This document shows positions 28,932 to 38,221 of a stretch of DNA of 64,000 bases, piece by piece (the first letter of the stretch is position 1; the number at the start of each line of letters is the position of its first letter). The notes under the pieces were generated by a model that did no database searches, was not told the origin of the DNA, and was given only the letters and a program-made list of their open reading frames with translations. Made by a program: the position numbers and the translations under genes. Source of the DNA: Hyphomicrobiales bacterium (GTDB taxonomy: Bacteria > Pseudomonadota > Alphaproteobacteria > Rhizobiales > Rhizobiaceae); the NCBI GenBank assembly GCA_900469625.1, contig UBXV01000007.1, positions 496,001 through 560,000 of the forward strand. The letters run 5' to 3'.

Positions 28932-29438
28932 TTAATCCGGGGATCGGTCCCCGTAGGGATCAGATAAGCCAAGACGCGCTAAAATGCGAGTCTCCAGGCT
29001 TTCCATTCTTTCGGCTTCATCATCTACCATATGATCATAACCGAAAAGATGCAGGAATCCATGCACGAGAAGATGCGTCAGGTGCGCGTCGAACGTCTTT
29101 TCCAGATCCACCGCTTCGCGCTCCAGCGTCTCGCGCGCAACGATGATGTCGCCAAGCATCGGTCCCGGCATCTTGCCGGGCGTCAGCGGGAAGGCAGGAA
29201 AGGACAGAACGTTGGTCGGCTTGTCCTGGCTGCGCCACTCCGCATTGATCGTGCGAATGGAGGCGTCGTCGGTAAAGACCAGCGACAGCTCGGGCGCCAC
29301 CTTCGGAAACGGCTGGCGTTCTTCCGCCTTCAGGAAGGCGGCCGCAGCCTCGAGCACCGGCGACGAAAAGGCGAGAAGCGTCTCTTCGTCGGGCCAATCG
29401 CCCTCTTCGACGCTGATCTGGATATCCAATGCGGTCAT
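28932..29438 (-). CDS. ybeY: Endoribonuclease YbeY (rRNA maturation)
   Basis: Single-strand-specific metal-dependent RNase needed for 16S rRNA 3' maturation and ribosome quality control; in S. meliloti it also affects small-RNA regulation. 168 residues. The zinc motif [11 protein letters not shown] gives ligands His126, His130 and His136. It is encoded 14 bases after the phoH-like gene and 12 bases before corC, forming the conserved phoH-ybeY-corC-lnt cluster. Confidence 0.96.
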   Translation of the reverse strand: MTALDIQISVEEGDWPDEETLLAFSSPVLEAAAAFLKAEERQPFPKVAPELSLVFTDDASIRTINAEWRSQDKPTNVLSFPAFPLTPGKMPGPMLGDIIVARETLEREAVDLEKTFDAHLTHLLVHGFLHLFGYDHMVDDEAERMESLETRILARLGLSDPYGDRSPD

Positions 29439-29452
29439 GTTGTCGGCGACCG

Positions 29453-30511
29453 CTATCGGCGGTCGCCCTGCTCGCTTTCGTCGTGCACGGCCGTCTGGGC
29501 CTCGTAGGCCCTGACGATGCGCGCCACCATCGGATGGCGCACGACATCGACGTCCTTGAAACGGATTTCCGAAACGCCCTCGACGCCGCGCAGGATCTGC
29601 AAGGCCTCGACCAGGCCCGACTTGACGCCGCGCGGCAGGTCGACCTGGCTCGGATCGCCCGTCACGATCATCCGGCCGTTTTCGCCGAGGCGGGTCAAAA
29701 ACATCTTCATCTGCATCGATGTGGTGTTCTGAGCCTCGTCGAGGATGACGGCGGCGTTGGCAAGGGTGCGGCCGCGCATGAAGGCAAGCGGCGCGATTTC
29801 GATCACGCCTGCCGTGATGGCACGCTCGACCTTGTCGCCCGGCATCATGTCATAGAGCGCATCGTAGAGTGGTCGCAGATAGGGATCGACCTTCTCCTTC
29901 ATGTCGCCCGGCAGGAAGCCGAGGCGTTCGCCGGCTTCGACGGCCGGACGGGAGAGCACGATGCGGTCGACGGCGCCACGCTCCAGGAGCTGGGCTGCGT
30001 GGGCAACCGCGAGATAGGTCTTGCCGGTACCGGCCGGACCGACGCCGAAGACGAGCTCGGAGCGCTCCAGCGCGCGGATATAGGCATCCTGCGTCGGGGT
30101 GCGGGCGACGATCGTCTTCTTGCGCGTTGAAATCTGCGCCATCGTCAATTTGGCTTTTTTCTCCATGGTCGGCAATTGTAGCTGATCATCGGCTGCGACC
30201 GCCATCCGGATCGCGCCTTCCACATCCGACGTATCGATCGAGCCGCCGCTCTGCAACCGTCCATAGAGGAAATCGAGGGCACGACGGGCCTGATTGGTGG
30301 TGACGACATCGCCCGAGATCGCAACGGAATTGCCGCGCGGATGCGCCTCGATCTTCAGCCGTTCTTCGAGAAGCTTCAGATTCTGGTCGAACTGCCCGAA
30401 GAGTTCGCTGGCGAACCGGTTGTTCTCAAACGTGAGCACGAAGTGATTGGCGTCTGTCGCAGTTGTTTTCGACTGGCGCGATGATGAAGAGATCAGTTCG
30501 TGTCCGTTCAA
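29453..30511 (-). CDS. ybeZ: PhoH-like ATPase (YbeZ)
   Basis: A 352-residue P-loop protein with Walker A GPAGTGKT (residues 158-165), [16 protein letters not shown], Walker [10 protein letters not shown] and the sensor region [11 protein letters not shown]. An N-terminal KH-like region precedes the ATPase. YbeZ partners YbeY in RNA metabolism; ybeY is immediately downstream. miaB lies just upstream, 27 bases away, so the whole miaB-phoH-ybeY-corC-lnt run may share transcription. Confidence 0.93.
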   Translation of the reverse strand: MNGHELISSSSRQSKTTATDANHFVLTFENNRFASELFGQFDQNLKLLEERLKIEAHPRGNSVAISGDVVTTNQARRALDFLYGRLQSGGSIDTSDVEGAIRMAVAADDQLQLPTMEKKAKLTMAQISTRKKTIVARTPTQDAYIRALERSELVFGVGPAGTGKTYLAVAHAAQLLERGAVDRIVLSRPAVEAGERLGFLPGDMKEKVDPYLRPLYDALYDMMPGDKVERAITAGVIEIAPLAFMRGRTLANAAVILDEAQNTTSMQMKMFLTRLGENGRMIVTGDPSQVDLPRGVKSGLVEALQILRGVEGVSEIRFKDVDVVRHPMVARIVRAYEAQTAVHDESEQGDRR

Positions 30512-30538
30512 GCGGTTCAGGCTCCTCGTTTCCGGTCC

Positions 30539-31936
30539 TTACCCGATCATCTCGGCAAACAGACTGTTGTTTCCAGCCTTGATGATTCGCACCTTGATAA
30601 TGTCACCGATTTGCGATGCTTTTGCATCAACATTCACAGGCTGAAGCCAGGGCGATCGGCCGACAAGCTGACCGGGCATGCGGCCGGGCTTCTCCAAAAG
30701 CAGGTCGATTTCGCGCCCGACACAGGCTTCGGCAAAGGCGCGCTGCTGCGAAAACAGCAAAGCCTGCAATCTTTCCAGGCGTTTGGCTTTTACGTCCTCC
30801 GGCACCTGATCGGGAAGGTCGGCGCCGGGCGTGCCGGGACGGGTCGAATACTTGAACGAAAATGCCTGTGCATAACCCACCGCTTCGATGAGCCGGATGG
30901 TGTCTTCGAAGTCTTCGTCGGTCTCGCCGGGGAAACCGACGAGGAAATCGCCCGACAAAGCGAGGTCGGGCTGCACCGCGCGGATGCGGTCGATGAGCGC
31001 AAGATATTCGGCGGCCGTATGCCGCCTGTTCATCGCCTTGAGGATCCGGTCGGAGCCGGCCTGCACCGGCAGGTGTAGATAGGGCATCAGCTTCGGCATC
31101 GAGCGATGCGCCTCGATCAGGCTGTCGTCCATGTCGCGCGGATGGCTGGTGGTGTAGCGCAGCCGCGCCAGCCCCTCGATGTCGCCAAGACACTGCAGGA
31201 GATCGCCAAGGCCCCATTCGCGGCCATCCGGGCCGAGCCCATGCCAGGCGTTGACGTTCTGGCCGAGCAGCGTGATTTCGCGCACGCCGGCCTCGATCAG
31301 CTTCCTGGCCTCCGAGAGGATCTGCGCGACCGGGCGGGAAACTTCCGATCCACGCGTATAGGGGACGACGCAGAAGGTGCAGAACTTGTCGCAGCCCTCC
31401 TGCACCGTCAGGAAGGCCGTGACGCCGCGCGCCCGTGTCTTGGCCTTGTCGGGTGCCGGCAGATGCTCGAACTTGTCCTCGACGGCGTAATCGGTCTCGA
31501 CCACGCGCTCGCCGTTGCGGGCGCGCTTCAGGGCTTCCGGCAGCCGGTGATAGGTGGTCGGCCCGATGACGAGATCGACGGCCGGCGCCCGGCGCAGGAT
31601 CTCGTTGCCCTCGGCCTGCGCGACGCAGCCGGCAACGCCGATCACCATCTCGCGGCCTTCGAGCGCCTTGGCCTTTTTCAGATCGCGCAGGCGGCCAAGT
31701 TCGGAATAGACCTTTTCCGCCGCCTTTTCGCGAATATGACAGGTGTTGAGCAGAACGAAGTCGGCATCTTCCAGCACGTCGGTCGACACATAGCCGTCGC
31801 GCGTCAACGCGTCAGACATGCGGTCGCTGTCGTAGACGTTCATCTGACAGCCGTAGGTTTTCACGAAAACCTTGCGGGCCGGCGTGCGTTCGTCACTCGT
31901 TGCGGGCGTCGTCAGAAGAGCTGTTTCCTGGGTCAT
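30539..31936 (-). CDS. miaB: tRNA-2-methylthio-N6-dimethylallyladenosine synthase
   Basis: Radical-SAM methylthiotransferase that completes ms2i6A37 in tRNA. 465 residues. Six cluster cysteines are visible: Cys30, Cys65 and Cys103 in the N-terminal UPF0004 domain ([21 protein letters not shown]) and Cys181, Cys185, Cys188 in [15 protein letters not shown]-terminal TRAM domain (about residue 395 on) binds RNA. Its start overlaps the end of olsA by 44 bases in a different frame. Iron-sulfur supply genes (nfuA-like) are two genes upstream. Confidence 0.97.
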   Translation of the reverse strand: MTQETALLTTPATSDERTPARKVFVKTYGCQMNVYDSDRMSDALTRDGYVSTDVLEDADFVLLNTCHIREKAAEKVYSELGRLRDLKKAKALEGREMVIGVAGCVAQAEGNEILRRAPAVDLVIGPTTYHRLPEALKRARNGERVVETDYAVEDKFEHLPAPDKAKTRARGVTAFLTVQEGCDKFCTFCVVPYTRGSEVSRPVAQILSEARKLIEAGVREITLLGQNVNAWHGLGPDGREWGLGDLLQCLGDIEGLARLRYTTSHPRDMDDSLIEAHRSMPKLMPYLHLPVQAGSDRILKAMNRRHTAAEYLALIDRIRAVQPDLALSGDFLVGFPGETDEDFEDTIRLIEAVGYAQAFSFKYSTRPGTPGADLPDQVPEDVKAKRLERLQALLFSQQRAFAEACVGREIDLLLEKPGRMPGQLVGRSPWLQPVNVDAKASQIGDIIKVRIIKAGNNSLFAEMIG

Positions 31937-32801
31937 GCCGGTTCTTTAGTGCAAAGCGGGCTGGATTTGAAGTTTTTTCGCCGGCCGTTCGTCCGCGGCG
32001 CTGGCGGTCCGAAGCCCGTCCGCGCAGGCGGTCCGACAGCATCGAGCGAATGCGCTGCTCGATGACGCGGCTGACTTCCTTGCGGTTTGTGTGATGGTCG
32101 TAGTCGATAGCCTCGCCGAAATCGACATCCACCTCGATTGCCCCTTCGCGCAGGATGCCGAGCAGATGCGGAACAAGGCCGGTATCGCCCGGCCAGGCGG
32201 CGATCGGCCGGTTGAAACGTCCCATCGGCATGCCGTGGATGCCGGTATAGGAGATTGCCACCGGCTGGACGTGAACCATGCCCGTCGGCGAATGCGGCAC
32301 GGCGGACGCGGCAGCGCCGAACAGAGACGTCTTGATCTCGAGCAGGCGGTTGCCGTCGGAGGTCGTGCCTTCCGGGAAGAGCACGACGATCTCGCCGTCC
32401 GCCAGCCGCTGGCCGATCTCGCTCACCTGCTTGCCGGTCGCGCGTTTTTGCTCGCGCACGACGAAGATCGACGCCTGCAGCCGCGCCAGCGGGCCGAAGA
32501 CAGGCCACTCCTTGACCTCGGACTTGGCGACGAAGACGACGTCGGCCACCGACGACAGGACGAGGATGTCTTTCCAGGACGCGTGATTGGAGCAGAGCAG
32601 CAGAGGCCGGCGGCGGTCCGGCATTCCGTGCACCCGCACCTTGATGCCGAGCAGATAGCAGGCCATGCGGTGCCAATAGCGCGGCAGCAGGCGGCGCAGC
32701 CTCAGGTTCAGCCAGAGGCAGACGATCTGGATCGGCATCAGCACGAGCGAGACCAGCGCCAGCACCAGCGCAAACAGCGCGATCCGCAGCCAGTTGATCA
32801 T
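31893..32801 (-). CDS. olsA: Lyso-ornithine lipid O-acyltransferase (PlsC family)
   Basis: PlsC-type acyltransferase of 302 residues with an N-terminal membrane helix ([20 protein letters not shown]), the NHASWKD form of the catalytic HX4D motif near residue 80, and FPEGTTSDG. OlsA adds the second acyl chain to lyso-ornithine lipid, giving the phosphate-free membrane lipid used under phosphate limitation. The symbol rests on its position beside miaB, as I remember for S. meliloti olsA, and on olsB lying 14 kb away; a general 1-acylglycerol-phosphate acyltransferase is the alternative. An in-frame ATG at 32864 is possible; I prefer 32801 (AGGAAA upstream, normal N-terminus). Confidence 0.85.
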   Translation of the reverse strand: MINWLRIALFALVLALVSLVLMPIQIVCLWLNLRLRRLLPRYWHRMACYLLGIKVRVHGMPDRRRPLLLCSNHASWKDILVLSSVADVVFVAKSEVKEWPVFGPLARLQASIFVVREQKRATGKQVSEIGQRLADGEIVVLFPEGTTSDGNRLLEIKTSLFGAAASAVPHSPTGMVHVQPVAISYTGIHGMPMGRFNRPIAAWPGDTGLVPHLLGILREGAIEVDVDFGEAIDYDHHTNRKEVSRVIEQRIRSMLSDRLRGRASDRQRRGRTAGEKTSNPARFALKNRHDPGNSSSDDARNE

Positions 32802-32894
32802 CGAAAAGGATTTCCTGCGCCGTTCACGCGCCACTCCGCATGGTTGTGCGAAGGCCTGGCTCATCCGATACGTGCCAGACCGGTCCGGTTGGCA

Positions 32895-33392
32895 CTAGCG
32901 AAGATCGAGCCGCATGACAAGCGCGGCGGTGCGCTGTCCGGCCTTGTCCTGATAATAGGCGCGCCGTTCGCCGACCTTGAGGAAGCCGAGCTTGCGGTAA
33001 AGGCCGATCGCGGCCTGATTGGTCTCGTCCACTTCGAGGAAAAGCGTCTCCGATCCCTTGACCGAGGCCTCACGCATCGCCGCCTGCATCAGCCGCCAGC
33101 CGAGGCCGGACCGGGCGTAGCGCGGATCGACGCCGATCGTCAGGATTTCGGCCTCACCGGCCACAGCCCGTGACAGCACGAAGCCGCCGAAGGCGGGACG
33201 GAGCGAACCGTTGGTCTGGCGGGCGACAAAGCCGAACACCGTGTCCTGGACGAGAAGCGCGTGGATTTCGCCATCGCTCCAGGGAGACGCGAAACGCTGG
33301 CGATGCAGGCCGGCGGCGGCGGCCAGGTCCGGCTCCTCCAGCGGGAAGATGTCGAATTCGGCGCGGCGGGTGAAATAGTCGGTGAAGCTCAT
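32895..33392 (-). CDS. rimI: RimI-type N-acetyltransferase
   Basis: GNAT-fold acetyltransferase of 165 residues. The acetyl-CoA motif is VDPRYARSGLGWRLM (R/QxxGxG/A type), followed by LFLEVDETNQAAIGLYRKLGF and RAYYQDKAGQRTAALVMRLDL, the RimI ending. RimI acetylates the N-terminus of ribosomal protein S18 and is usually paired with TsaB, whose gene is 6 bases upstream here. The first 20 residues are less typical and may be a slightly long start. Confidence 0.92.
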   Translation of the reverse strand: MSFTDYFTRRAEFDIFPLEEPDLAAAAGLHRQRFASPWSDGEIHALLVQDTVFGFVARQTNGSLRPAFGGFVLSRAVAGEAEILTIGVDPRYARSGLGWRLMQAAMREASVKGSETLFLEVDETNQAAIGLYRKLGFLKVGERRAYYQDKAGQRTAALVMRLDLR

Positions 33393-33398
33393 CGGGGT

Positions 33399-34058
33399 CT
33401 AGGCTCGGGCTACGGCAAAGCCCGCTTGCGGCTTTGCGTCGGGCCCCCTTAGATAGAGCGGCTTCGGCTTGGCCGAGGCTGGATCCGCGGCGGCGCCGAG
33501 CCGCGCGACGACGGCGATATCGACGAGATCGGCCGCGCCGACCGGAGTTCCCACGCCAAGAAGCTCGCCGCCCGAGCCGGCAACGCTTCCGTCAAAACCG
33601 GCAAAGCGCTCGCGCGCATCCGCGACCGACAGCGCTTCCGGCGCGGTGACGGCCTGGCCTGCAGCGTCGTAAGATTGGAGGTAAACCTCGTCGCGCTTGG
33701 CGTCGATCGCGGCAAGCACGGCCCTGCCCGGTGTCGCCGTTCGGGCTTCCTCGGCGATCACGTGCAGCGATGAAACACCGACCGCCGGCTTGCCGAGCGC
33801 AAGCGCCAGACCGCGTGCCGTTGCGACACCGACGCGGATGCCGGTAAAGGAGCCCGGCCCGATGGTGACAGCGATGCGATCGATCGCGCCGATCGGGCGA
33901 TCGGCGGCGGCGAGCGCCGCGTCGACGGATTCCATCAGCCTTTCGGCGTGGCCGCGGCCGATATCGGCCCCGGACTGACCGAGAATTGTGTTCGTGCCGC
34001 TGTCATAGACGGCAGCGGAACAGCCGGACCCGGATGTGTCGATGGCAAGTACGATCAT
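33399..34058 (-). CDS. tsaB: tRNA threonylcarbamoyladenosine synthesis protein TsaB
   Basis: ASKHA-fold partner of TsaD in t6A37 formation. 219 residues from the ATG at 34058, which gives the normal start MIVLAIDTSGSGCSAAV; the open frame continues to 34088 without a better SD. Family motifs: GRGHAERLMESV, the AITxGPGSFTGIRVGVATARG signature and AIDAKRDEVYLQSYD. Immediately upstream of rimI, a conserved pairing. Confidence 0.95.
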   Translation of the reverse strand: MIVLAIDTSGSGCSAAVYDSGTNTILGQSGADIGRGHAERLMESVDAALAAADRPIGAIDRIAVTIGPGSFTGIRVGVATARGLALALGKPAVGVSSLHVIAEEARTATPGRAVLAAIDAKRDEVYLQSYDAAGQAVTAPEALSVADARERFAGFDGSVAGSGGELLGVGTPVGAADLVDIAVVARLGAAADPASAKPKPLYLRGPDAKPQAGFAVARA

Positions 34059-34135
34059 GTCAGTTACAGCGATTTCCAGACGCACCAAAACCGCGAGGCC
34101 CTGATGGCATCGCGGTTACGCTTACTCGATACAGA

Positions 34136-34167
34136 AAGCGGCTCGCCCGAAAAGGCCGGAGCCGCTT
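34136..34167 (-). terminator. Terminator-like hairpin after the nfuA-like gene
   Basis: AAGCGGCTC (34136-34144) pairs with GAGCCGCTT (34159-34167), 13 bases after the stop of the nfu gene on the minus strand, followed by TTCTGT. A short weak U-tract makes it a modest terminator before tsaB. Confidence 0.65.
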
Positions 34168-34179
34168 GCCATCGCGATA

Positions 34180-34746
34180 TCAGACGGCTTCGACCGCTTC
34201 CACCTCGGGCACGAAGTGGCGCAGCAGGTTCTGCACGCCATGCTTCAGGGTCGCGGTCGACGATGGGCAACCCGAGCAGGCACCCTTCATGTTCAGGAAC
34301 ACGGTGCCGTCCTTGAAGCCGCGGAAGGTGATGTCGCCACCGTCCTGCGCCACGGCCGGGCGCACCCGGGTTTCCAGCAGTTCCTTGATGGTCGCGACGA
34401 TCGTCTCGTCGCCGGGCTCGAAGAACTCGTCTTCTTCATCCAGCTGCTCGGCGCGGCCGGCGCCGGCCATGATCGGCGCGCCGGACATGAAGTGTTCCAT
34501 GATCGAGCCGAGGATGGCGGGCTTCAGGTGCTGCCACTCCTGCCCTTCCTTGCTGACGGTGATGAAATCGTAGCCGAAATAGACGCCGCTGACGCCGGGG
34601 ATCGAAAACAGCCGTGCGGCAAGCGGCGAACCGGCGCGGGCTTCTTCCTCGTCGCGGAATTCGGCCGTGCCGCTTTCCAGCACGACCTTGCCCGGCAGGA
34701 ACTTGAGCGTGGCCGGGTTCGGCGTGGCTTCGGTCTGGATGAACAT
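34180..34746 (-). CDS. nfuA: NifU-like/Nfu iron-sulfur cluster scaffold or carrier
   Basis: A 188-residue two-domain protein: an N-terminal Nfu_N domain (MFIQTEATPNPATLKFLPG... GVYFGYDFITVSK) and a C-terminal NifU domain with the cluster-binding CxxC in MKGACSGCPSS. It is the alphaproteobacterial/mitochondrial NFU1-type carrier rather than the E. coli A-type fusion, so 'nfuA' is a convenience name. GGAGAG precedes the ATG at 34746; the frame is open to 34779. An Irr-box-like palindrome lies in its promoter, consistent with iron-dependent control. Confidence 0.93.
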   Translation of the reverse strand: MFIQTEATPNPATLKFLPGKVVLESGTAEFRDEEEARAGSPLAARLFSIPGVSGVYFGYDFITVSKEGQEWQHLKPAILGSIMEHFMSGAPIMAGAGRAEQLDEEDEFFEPGDETIVATIKELLETRVRPAVAQDGGDITFRGFKDGTVFLNMKGACSGCPSSTATLKHGVQNLLRHFVPEVEAVEAV

Positions 34747-34786
34747 GTTTCTCTCCGTCTCGCCGGGATCGGTTCTCAACCGGCTC

Positions 34787-34803
34787 TTTAGAATAGTTCA
34801 AAA
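34787..34803 (-). promoter_or_regulatory. Candidate Irr-type iron control element in the nfuA promoter
   Basis: TTTAGAATAGTTCAAAA is an imperfect palindrome of form TTTnGAAnnnTTCnAAA, close to the iron control element (TTAGAA-type arms) that I recall for Irr in Rhizobiales. On the minus strand it lies just after a predicted promoter (-35 CTTGCG at 34829-34834, -10 TATATT at 34805-34810, spacing 18), so a protein bound here would cover the start of transcription. Confidence 0.5.
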
Positions 34804-34852
34804 GAATATAAGGTCTTCGTCGCGCCCTCGCAAGAGCGCAAAGGGACGCAGC

Positions 34853-35344
34853 TCAGCTGAGCGCGTCGATTTCCTCGTCGGTCAGGAGATCCGGGATGAC
34901 CGTCACCGGGATCGGGAAGGCTGCCGCCTTGCCGGCGATCGACGACACCAGCGGACCGGGGCCTTCCTTTGCCGAGCCGGCGGCCAGCACGAGGATGGCG
35001 ATATCGCGATCCTCTTCGATCGCCGCGTGGATCTGCTCGGTCGCCGCTCCCTCGCGAATGACGATTTCGGGCTCGATCCCGATGCGCTCGCGCACGGCCT
35101 GCGCCACCTTGGCGAGGGTCGCTTCAGCCTCTTCGCGGGCTTCGGCGCGCATGATTTCCTCGACCCCCAGCCATTGCTGGAAGTCACCATCGGCGATGAT
35201 ATAGAGCAGGACGAGACCGCCATTGGAATTCTTGGCGCGCATGCCAGCATAGTGCACGGCGCGGCCGCATTCCGGGGTATCGTCGATCACCGCCATGAAT
35301 TTGCGGCGGTGACCTTCAAGTCGTGAGAGTCGGGTCGAGACCAT
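34853..35344 (-). CDS. Universal stress protein, UspA family
   Basis: A 163-residue single-domain USP: FMAVIDDTPECGRAVHYAGMRA at the N-terminus and VLAAGSAKEGPGPLVSSIAGKAAAFPIPVTVIP at the C-terminus. The ATP-binding GxxGxxxxxxxGS motif of UspFG/MJ0577 types is not clearly intact (AAGSAKEGPGPLVSSI), so ATP binding is uncertain. Lies between nfuA and trpS on the same strand. Function in this organism is unknown; homologues respond to starvation and oxidative stress. Confidence 0.88.
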   Translation of the reverse strand: MVSTRLSRLEGHRRKFMAVIDDTPECGRAVHYAGMRAKNSNGGLVLLYIIADGDFQQWLGVEEIMRAEAREEAEATLAKVAQAVRERIGIEPEIVIREGAATEQIHAAIEEDRDIAILVLAAGSAKEGPGPLVSSIAGKAAAFPIPVTVIPDLLTDEEIDALS

Positions 35345-35396
35345 GCGGCGAACATTACATTCCAGATTATCCGCCGCAAGGTCTCATTTTCGCCTT

Positions 35397-36461
35397 TTAC
35401 TGCAGAAATCCGATGATATCGCGAACCTCGTGCATCGTCTTTTCCGCCCGTGCCCGCGCCCGCTCACCACCATCGCGCAGGATCGCGTCGATATGGGCGG
35501 TGTCGCCCATCAGCCGGCGCATCTCGCCGGTGATCGGTGCCAGCACCTCGACCGCCAGATCCACCAGAGCCGGCTTGAACACCGAGAACTGCTGGCCGCC
35601 GAATTCGCTGAGCACCTGTTCCTTGGTCTTGTCGGAAAGGGCAGCATAGATGCCGACGAGGTTGTCCGCCTCGGGCCGGCCCTTGAGGCCGTCGAGTTCG
35701 CTCGGCAACGCGTCCGGATCGGTCTTGGCCTTGCGGATCTTCTTTGAGATCGTTTCGGCATCGTCCATCAGGTTGACGCGCGACAGATCGGACGGATCCG
35801 ACTTCGACATCTTCTTCGTGCCGTCGCGCAGCGACATGACGCGCGGCGTTGCACCACCGATCAGAGGCTCCACCGGCGGGAAATACGCATGCACCGGCTC
35901 TTCGCCGACAACCATGTCGACGCCGTAGCCGCGCGCGCGGATATGCTCCATGAAGTCGATGTTGAACTTCTGGGCGATGTCGCGCGTCAGCTCGAGGTGC
36001 TGCTTCTGGTCGTCGCCGACCGGCACGTGGGTGGCGCGATAGACGAGGATGTCGGCTGCCATCAGGCTCGGATAGGCGAGCAGGCCGAGCGAGGCGTTCT
36101 CGCGATCCTTGCCGGCCTTGTCCTTGAACTGGGTCATCCGGTTCATCCAGCCGATGCGGGCGACGCAGTTGAAGATCCAGGCCAGTTCCGCATGCTGCGG
36201 CACGGCCGACTGGTTGAAGACGATGTGCTTTTCCGGGTCGATGCCGGAGGCGATGAAGGCGGCGGCGATCGAGCGGATCTGCCCCTTCAGGTCCTCGTGC
36301 ACGAGCTGGGCCGTGATCGAATGCAGATCGACGACGCAGTAGATGCAGTCGTTGTTTTCCTGCAGCGCCACGAACTTGCGGATCGCACCGAGATAATTGC
36401 CGAGATGGAGGTTGCCCGTCGGCTGCACGCCGGAAAATACGAGCGGCTTGAATTCGTTCAT
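35397..36461 (-). CDS. trpS: Tryptophanyl-tRNA synthetase
   Basis: Class I synthetase of 354 residues. The HIGH-type motif is in [16 protein letters not shown] and the KMSKS motif is intact ([15 protein letters not shown]). The start [16 protein letters not shown] at 36461 has GAGGA ahead of it; the frame continues open to 36521 in non-conserved sequence. Follows murJ on the minus strand after a 155-base spacer. Confidence 0.97.
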   Translation of the reverse strand: MNEFKPLVFSGVQPTGNLHLGNYLGAIRKFVALQENNDCIYCVVDLHSITAQLVHEDLKGQIRSIAAAFIASGIDPEKHIVFNQSAVPQHAELAWIFNCVARIGWMNRMTQFKDKAGKDRENASLGLLAYPSLMAADILVYRATHVPVGDDQKQHLELTRDIAQKFNIDFMEHIRARGYGVDMVVGEEPVHAYFPPVEPLIGGATPRVMSLRDGTKKMSKSDPSDLSRVNLMDDAETISKKIRKAKTDPDALPSELDGLKGRPEADNLVGIYAALSDKTKEQVLSEFGGQQFSVFKPALVDLAVEVLAPITGEMRRLMGDTAHIDAILRDGGERARARAEKTMHEVRDIIGFLQ

Positions 36462-36616
36462 GTCGTCCTCAATAGGCTGGTGGAGGGCCCCAGGGCCTAT
36501 GGCCCATGTTGCTAACGGCATGGCTTATGCACGTCGGACGCGGTGCAATCAAGTGGGCCCAAGGCCGGTTGGCGACGCCGATCGGTGTCGGCATCGCCAC
36601 TTGATCGTCAGGCTTG

Positions 36617-38221
36617 TCAGGCGTCCGGGTTCGGCGTCGGTTCAGGGTCTGCCTTGGCCTTCGCCTTACGCTTCATGTTGCGGCGGATCATGCCGAGATT
36701 GGCGCCGCCAATGCCGAAGGCGATGGCGAAATAGATCACCATGGCGACGGCGACCAGGCCGCAGAGCGTAGTCGCACGCACGATCAGCGGCGCTGCCGAC
36801 GACACTTCGTAGGAAAGCCACTGCAGCGCAAAGTGCAGGGCCACCGCCATGCCGGCGGCTGCGATGACGAGACGGGGAATGCGGGTGAGGAGCGGAATGT
36901 CGCGGCCCCAGTGGCCGCGCCAGACGAGCATGCCGAAAAGCAGGACGGCATTGACCCAGCCGGCAACGATTTCCGCCGTGGCGATGCCGCTCGCGCCCAG
37001 TCGCGGGAACAGCGTCAGCGCCAGCGACACGTTCACCGCCACGGATATACCGGCAAAGATCATCGGCGTGCGCGTGTCCTCGCGGGCAAAGAAGCCGGGG
37101 ATGAACGCCTTGATCAGCACGAAGGCCGGAAGACCGAGCCCGTAGATCGCCAGGATATGGCCGACGACCACGGTCGACGACGCGTGGAACTCGCCGCGCT
37201 CGAACAGCAGCCGGACGATCGGCTCGGACATGACGAGCAGCGCTGCCGCCGCCGGCAATGTCAGAAACAGGGTGAACTCGACCGAGCGGTTCTGCAGGTT
37301 CGACGCCTCGTTGAGGTTGCCGGAACGCAGCGCGCGGGCGAGCTCCGGCAGAAGTACGGTTGCGACCGCGATGCCGACGACCCCGAGCGGAAGCTGATAG
37401 ATGCGATCGGCATAGACGAGCGAGGAGACGGCACCCGCCTGCGCGGAGGCGATGTTGGTGTTGATCAGGAGGTTGATCTGGGTGATGCCGCCGGTGATCG
37501 CGGCCGGCAGAGCCAAGACCAGCAACCGGCGGACATTGGCCGTCAGCCGCGGCCGGCGCAGGCCGATCTTGATGCCGGCATCACGCACCGCGATCCAGAC
37601 GATCGCCAGTTGCACGAGACCCGCCGCCATGACGCCCCAGGAGAGGCTATAGCCGACGGCAATGGGGTCCTGACCGCTGTACCAGGCATAACCGAGCACA
37701 CCGATGAGAATGATGTTGAGGAACACCGGCGCGATCGCCGCGGCGAAATAGCGATGCAGCGAATTCAGCATGCCCGCCATCATCGCGGCGAGCGACATGC
37801 AGGCGAGATAGGGGAACATGATCGTCGCGAAGATGACGGTGTTGCCGAGCTTTGCCGGATCATCGGCAAAGCCTGGCGCAATCAGGTTGCTGACGATGAA
37901 GGGCATCGTCAGTTCCATCGCGATCGTCAGGAACAGAAGCACGGTGAAGAGGACGCCAAACACTTCTTCCGAAAAGCGCCGCGCCCCTTCCATGCCGTTC
38001 GCCTCGATCTCCTTGGCGAAAAGCGGCACGAAGGCCGAATTGAAGGCGCCCTCGGCGAAGAGCCGGCGGAAGGTGTTGGGCAGGCGGAAGGCGGTGTTGA
38101 AGGCATCGGCGACCGGGCCGGTGCCAAGGGCAGCCGCCATGAAGGTTTCGCGGATGAAGCCGAACAGACGGCTGCCGAGCGTGGCGCCGCCGACGGTTGC
38201 AAATTTCTTGACCAGACTCAT
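36617..38221 (-). CDS. murJ: Lipid II flippase MurJ (MviN)
   Basis: Polytopic MOP-superfamily membrane protein of 534 residues, about 14 membrane helices, starting [33 protein letters not shown], typical of MurJ. It flips lipid-linked peptidoglycan precursor. Its ATG overlaps the glnD stop by four bases (ATGA), so translation of the flippase should be coupled to that of the nitrogen sensor GlnD. The C-terminus is basic ([16 protein letters not shown]). Confidence 0.95.
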   Translation of the reverse strand: MSLVKKFATVGGATLGSRLFGFIRETFMAAALGTGPVADAFNTAFRLPNTFRRLFAEGAFNSAFVPLFAKEIEANGMEGARRFSEEVFGVLFTVLLFLTIAMELTMPFIVSNLIAPGFADDPAKLGNTVIFATIMFPYLACMSLAAMMAGMLNSLHRYFAAAIAPVFLNIILIGVLGYAWYSGQDPIAVGYSLSWGVMAAGLVQLAIVWIAVRDAGIKIGLRRPRLTANVRRLLVLALPAAITGGITQINLLINTNIASAQAGAVSSLVYADRIYQLPLGVVGIAVATVLLPELARALRSGNLNEASNLQNRSVEFTLFLTLPAAAALLVMSEPIVRLLFERGEFHASSTVVVGHILAIYGLGLPAFVLIKAFIPGFFAREDTRTPMIFAGISVAVNVSLALTLFPRLGASGIATAEIVAGWVNAVLLFGMLVWRGHWGRDIPLLTRIPRLVIAAAGMAVALHFALQWLSYEVSSAAPLIVRATTLCGLVAVAMVIYFAIAFGIGGANLGMIRRNMKRKAKAKADPEPTPNPDA

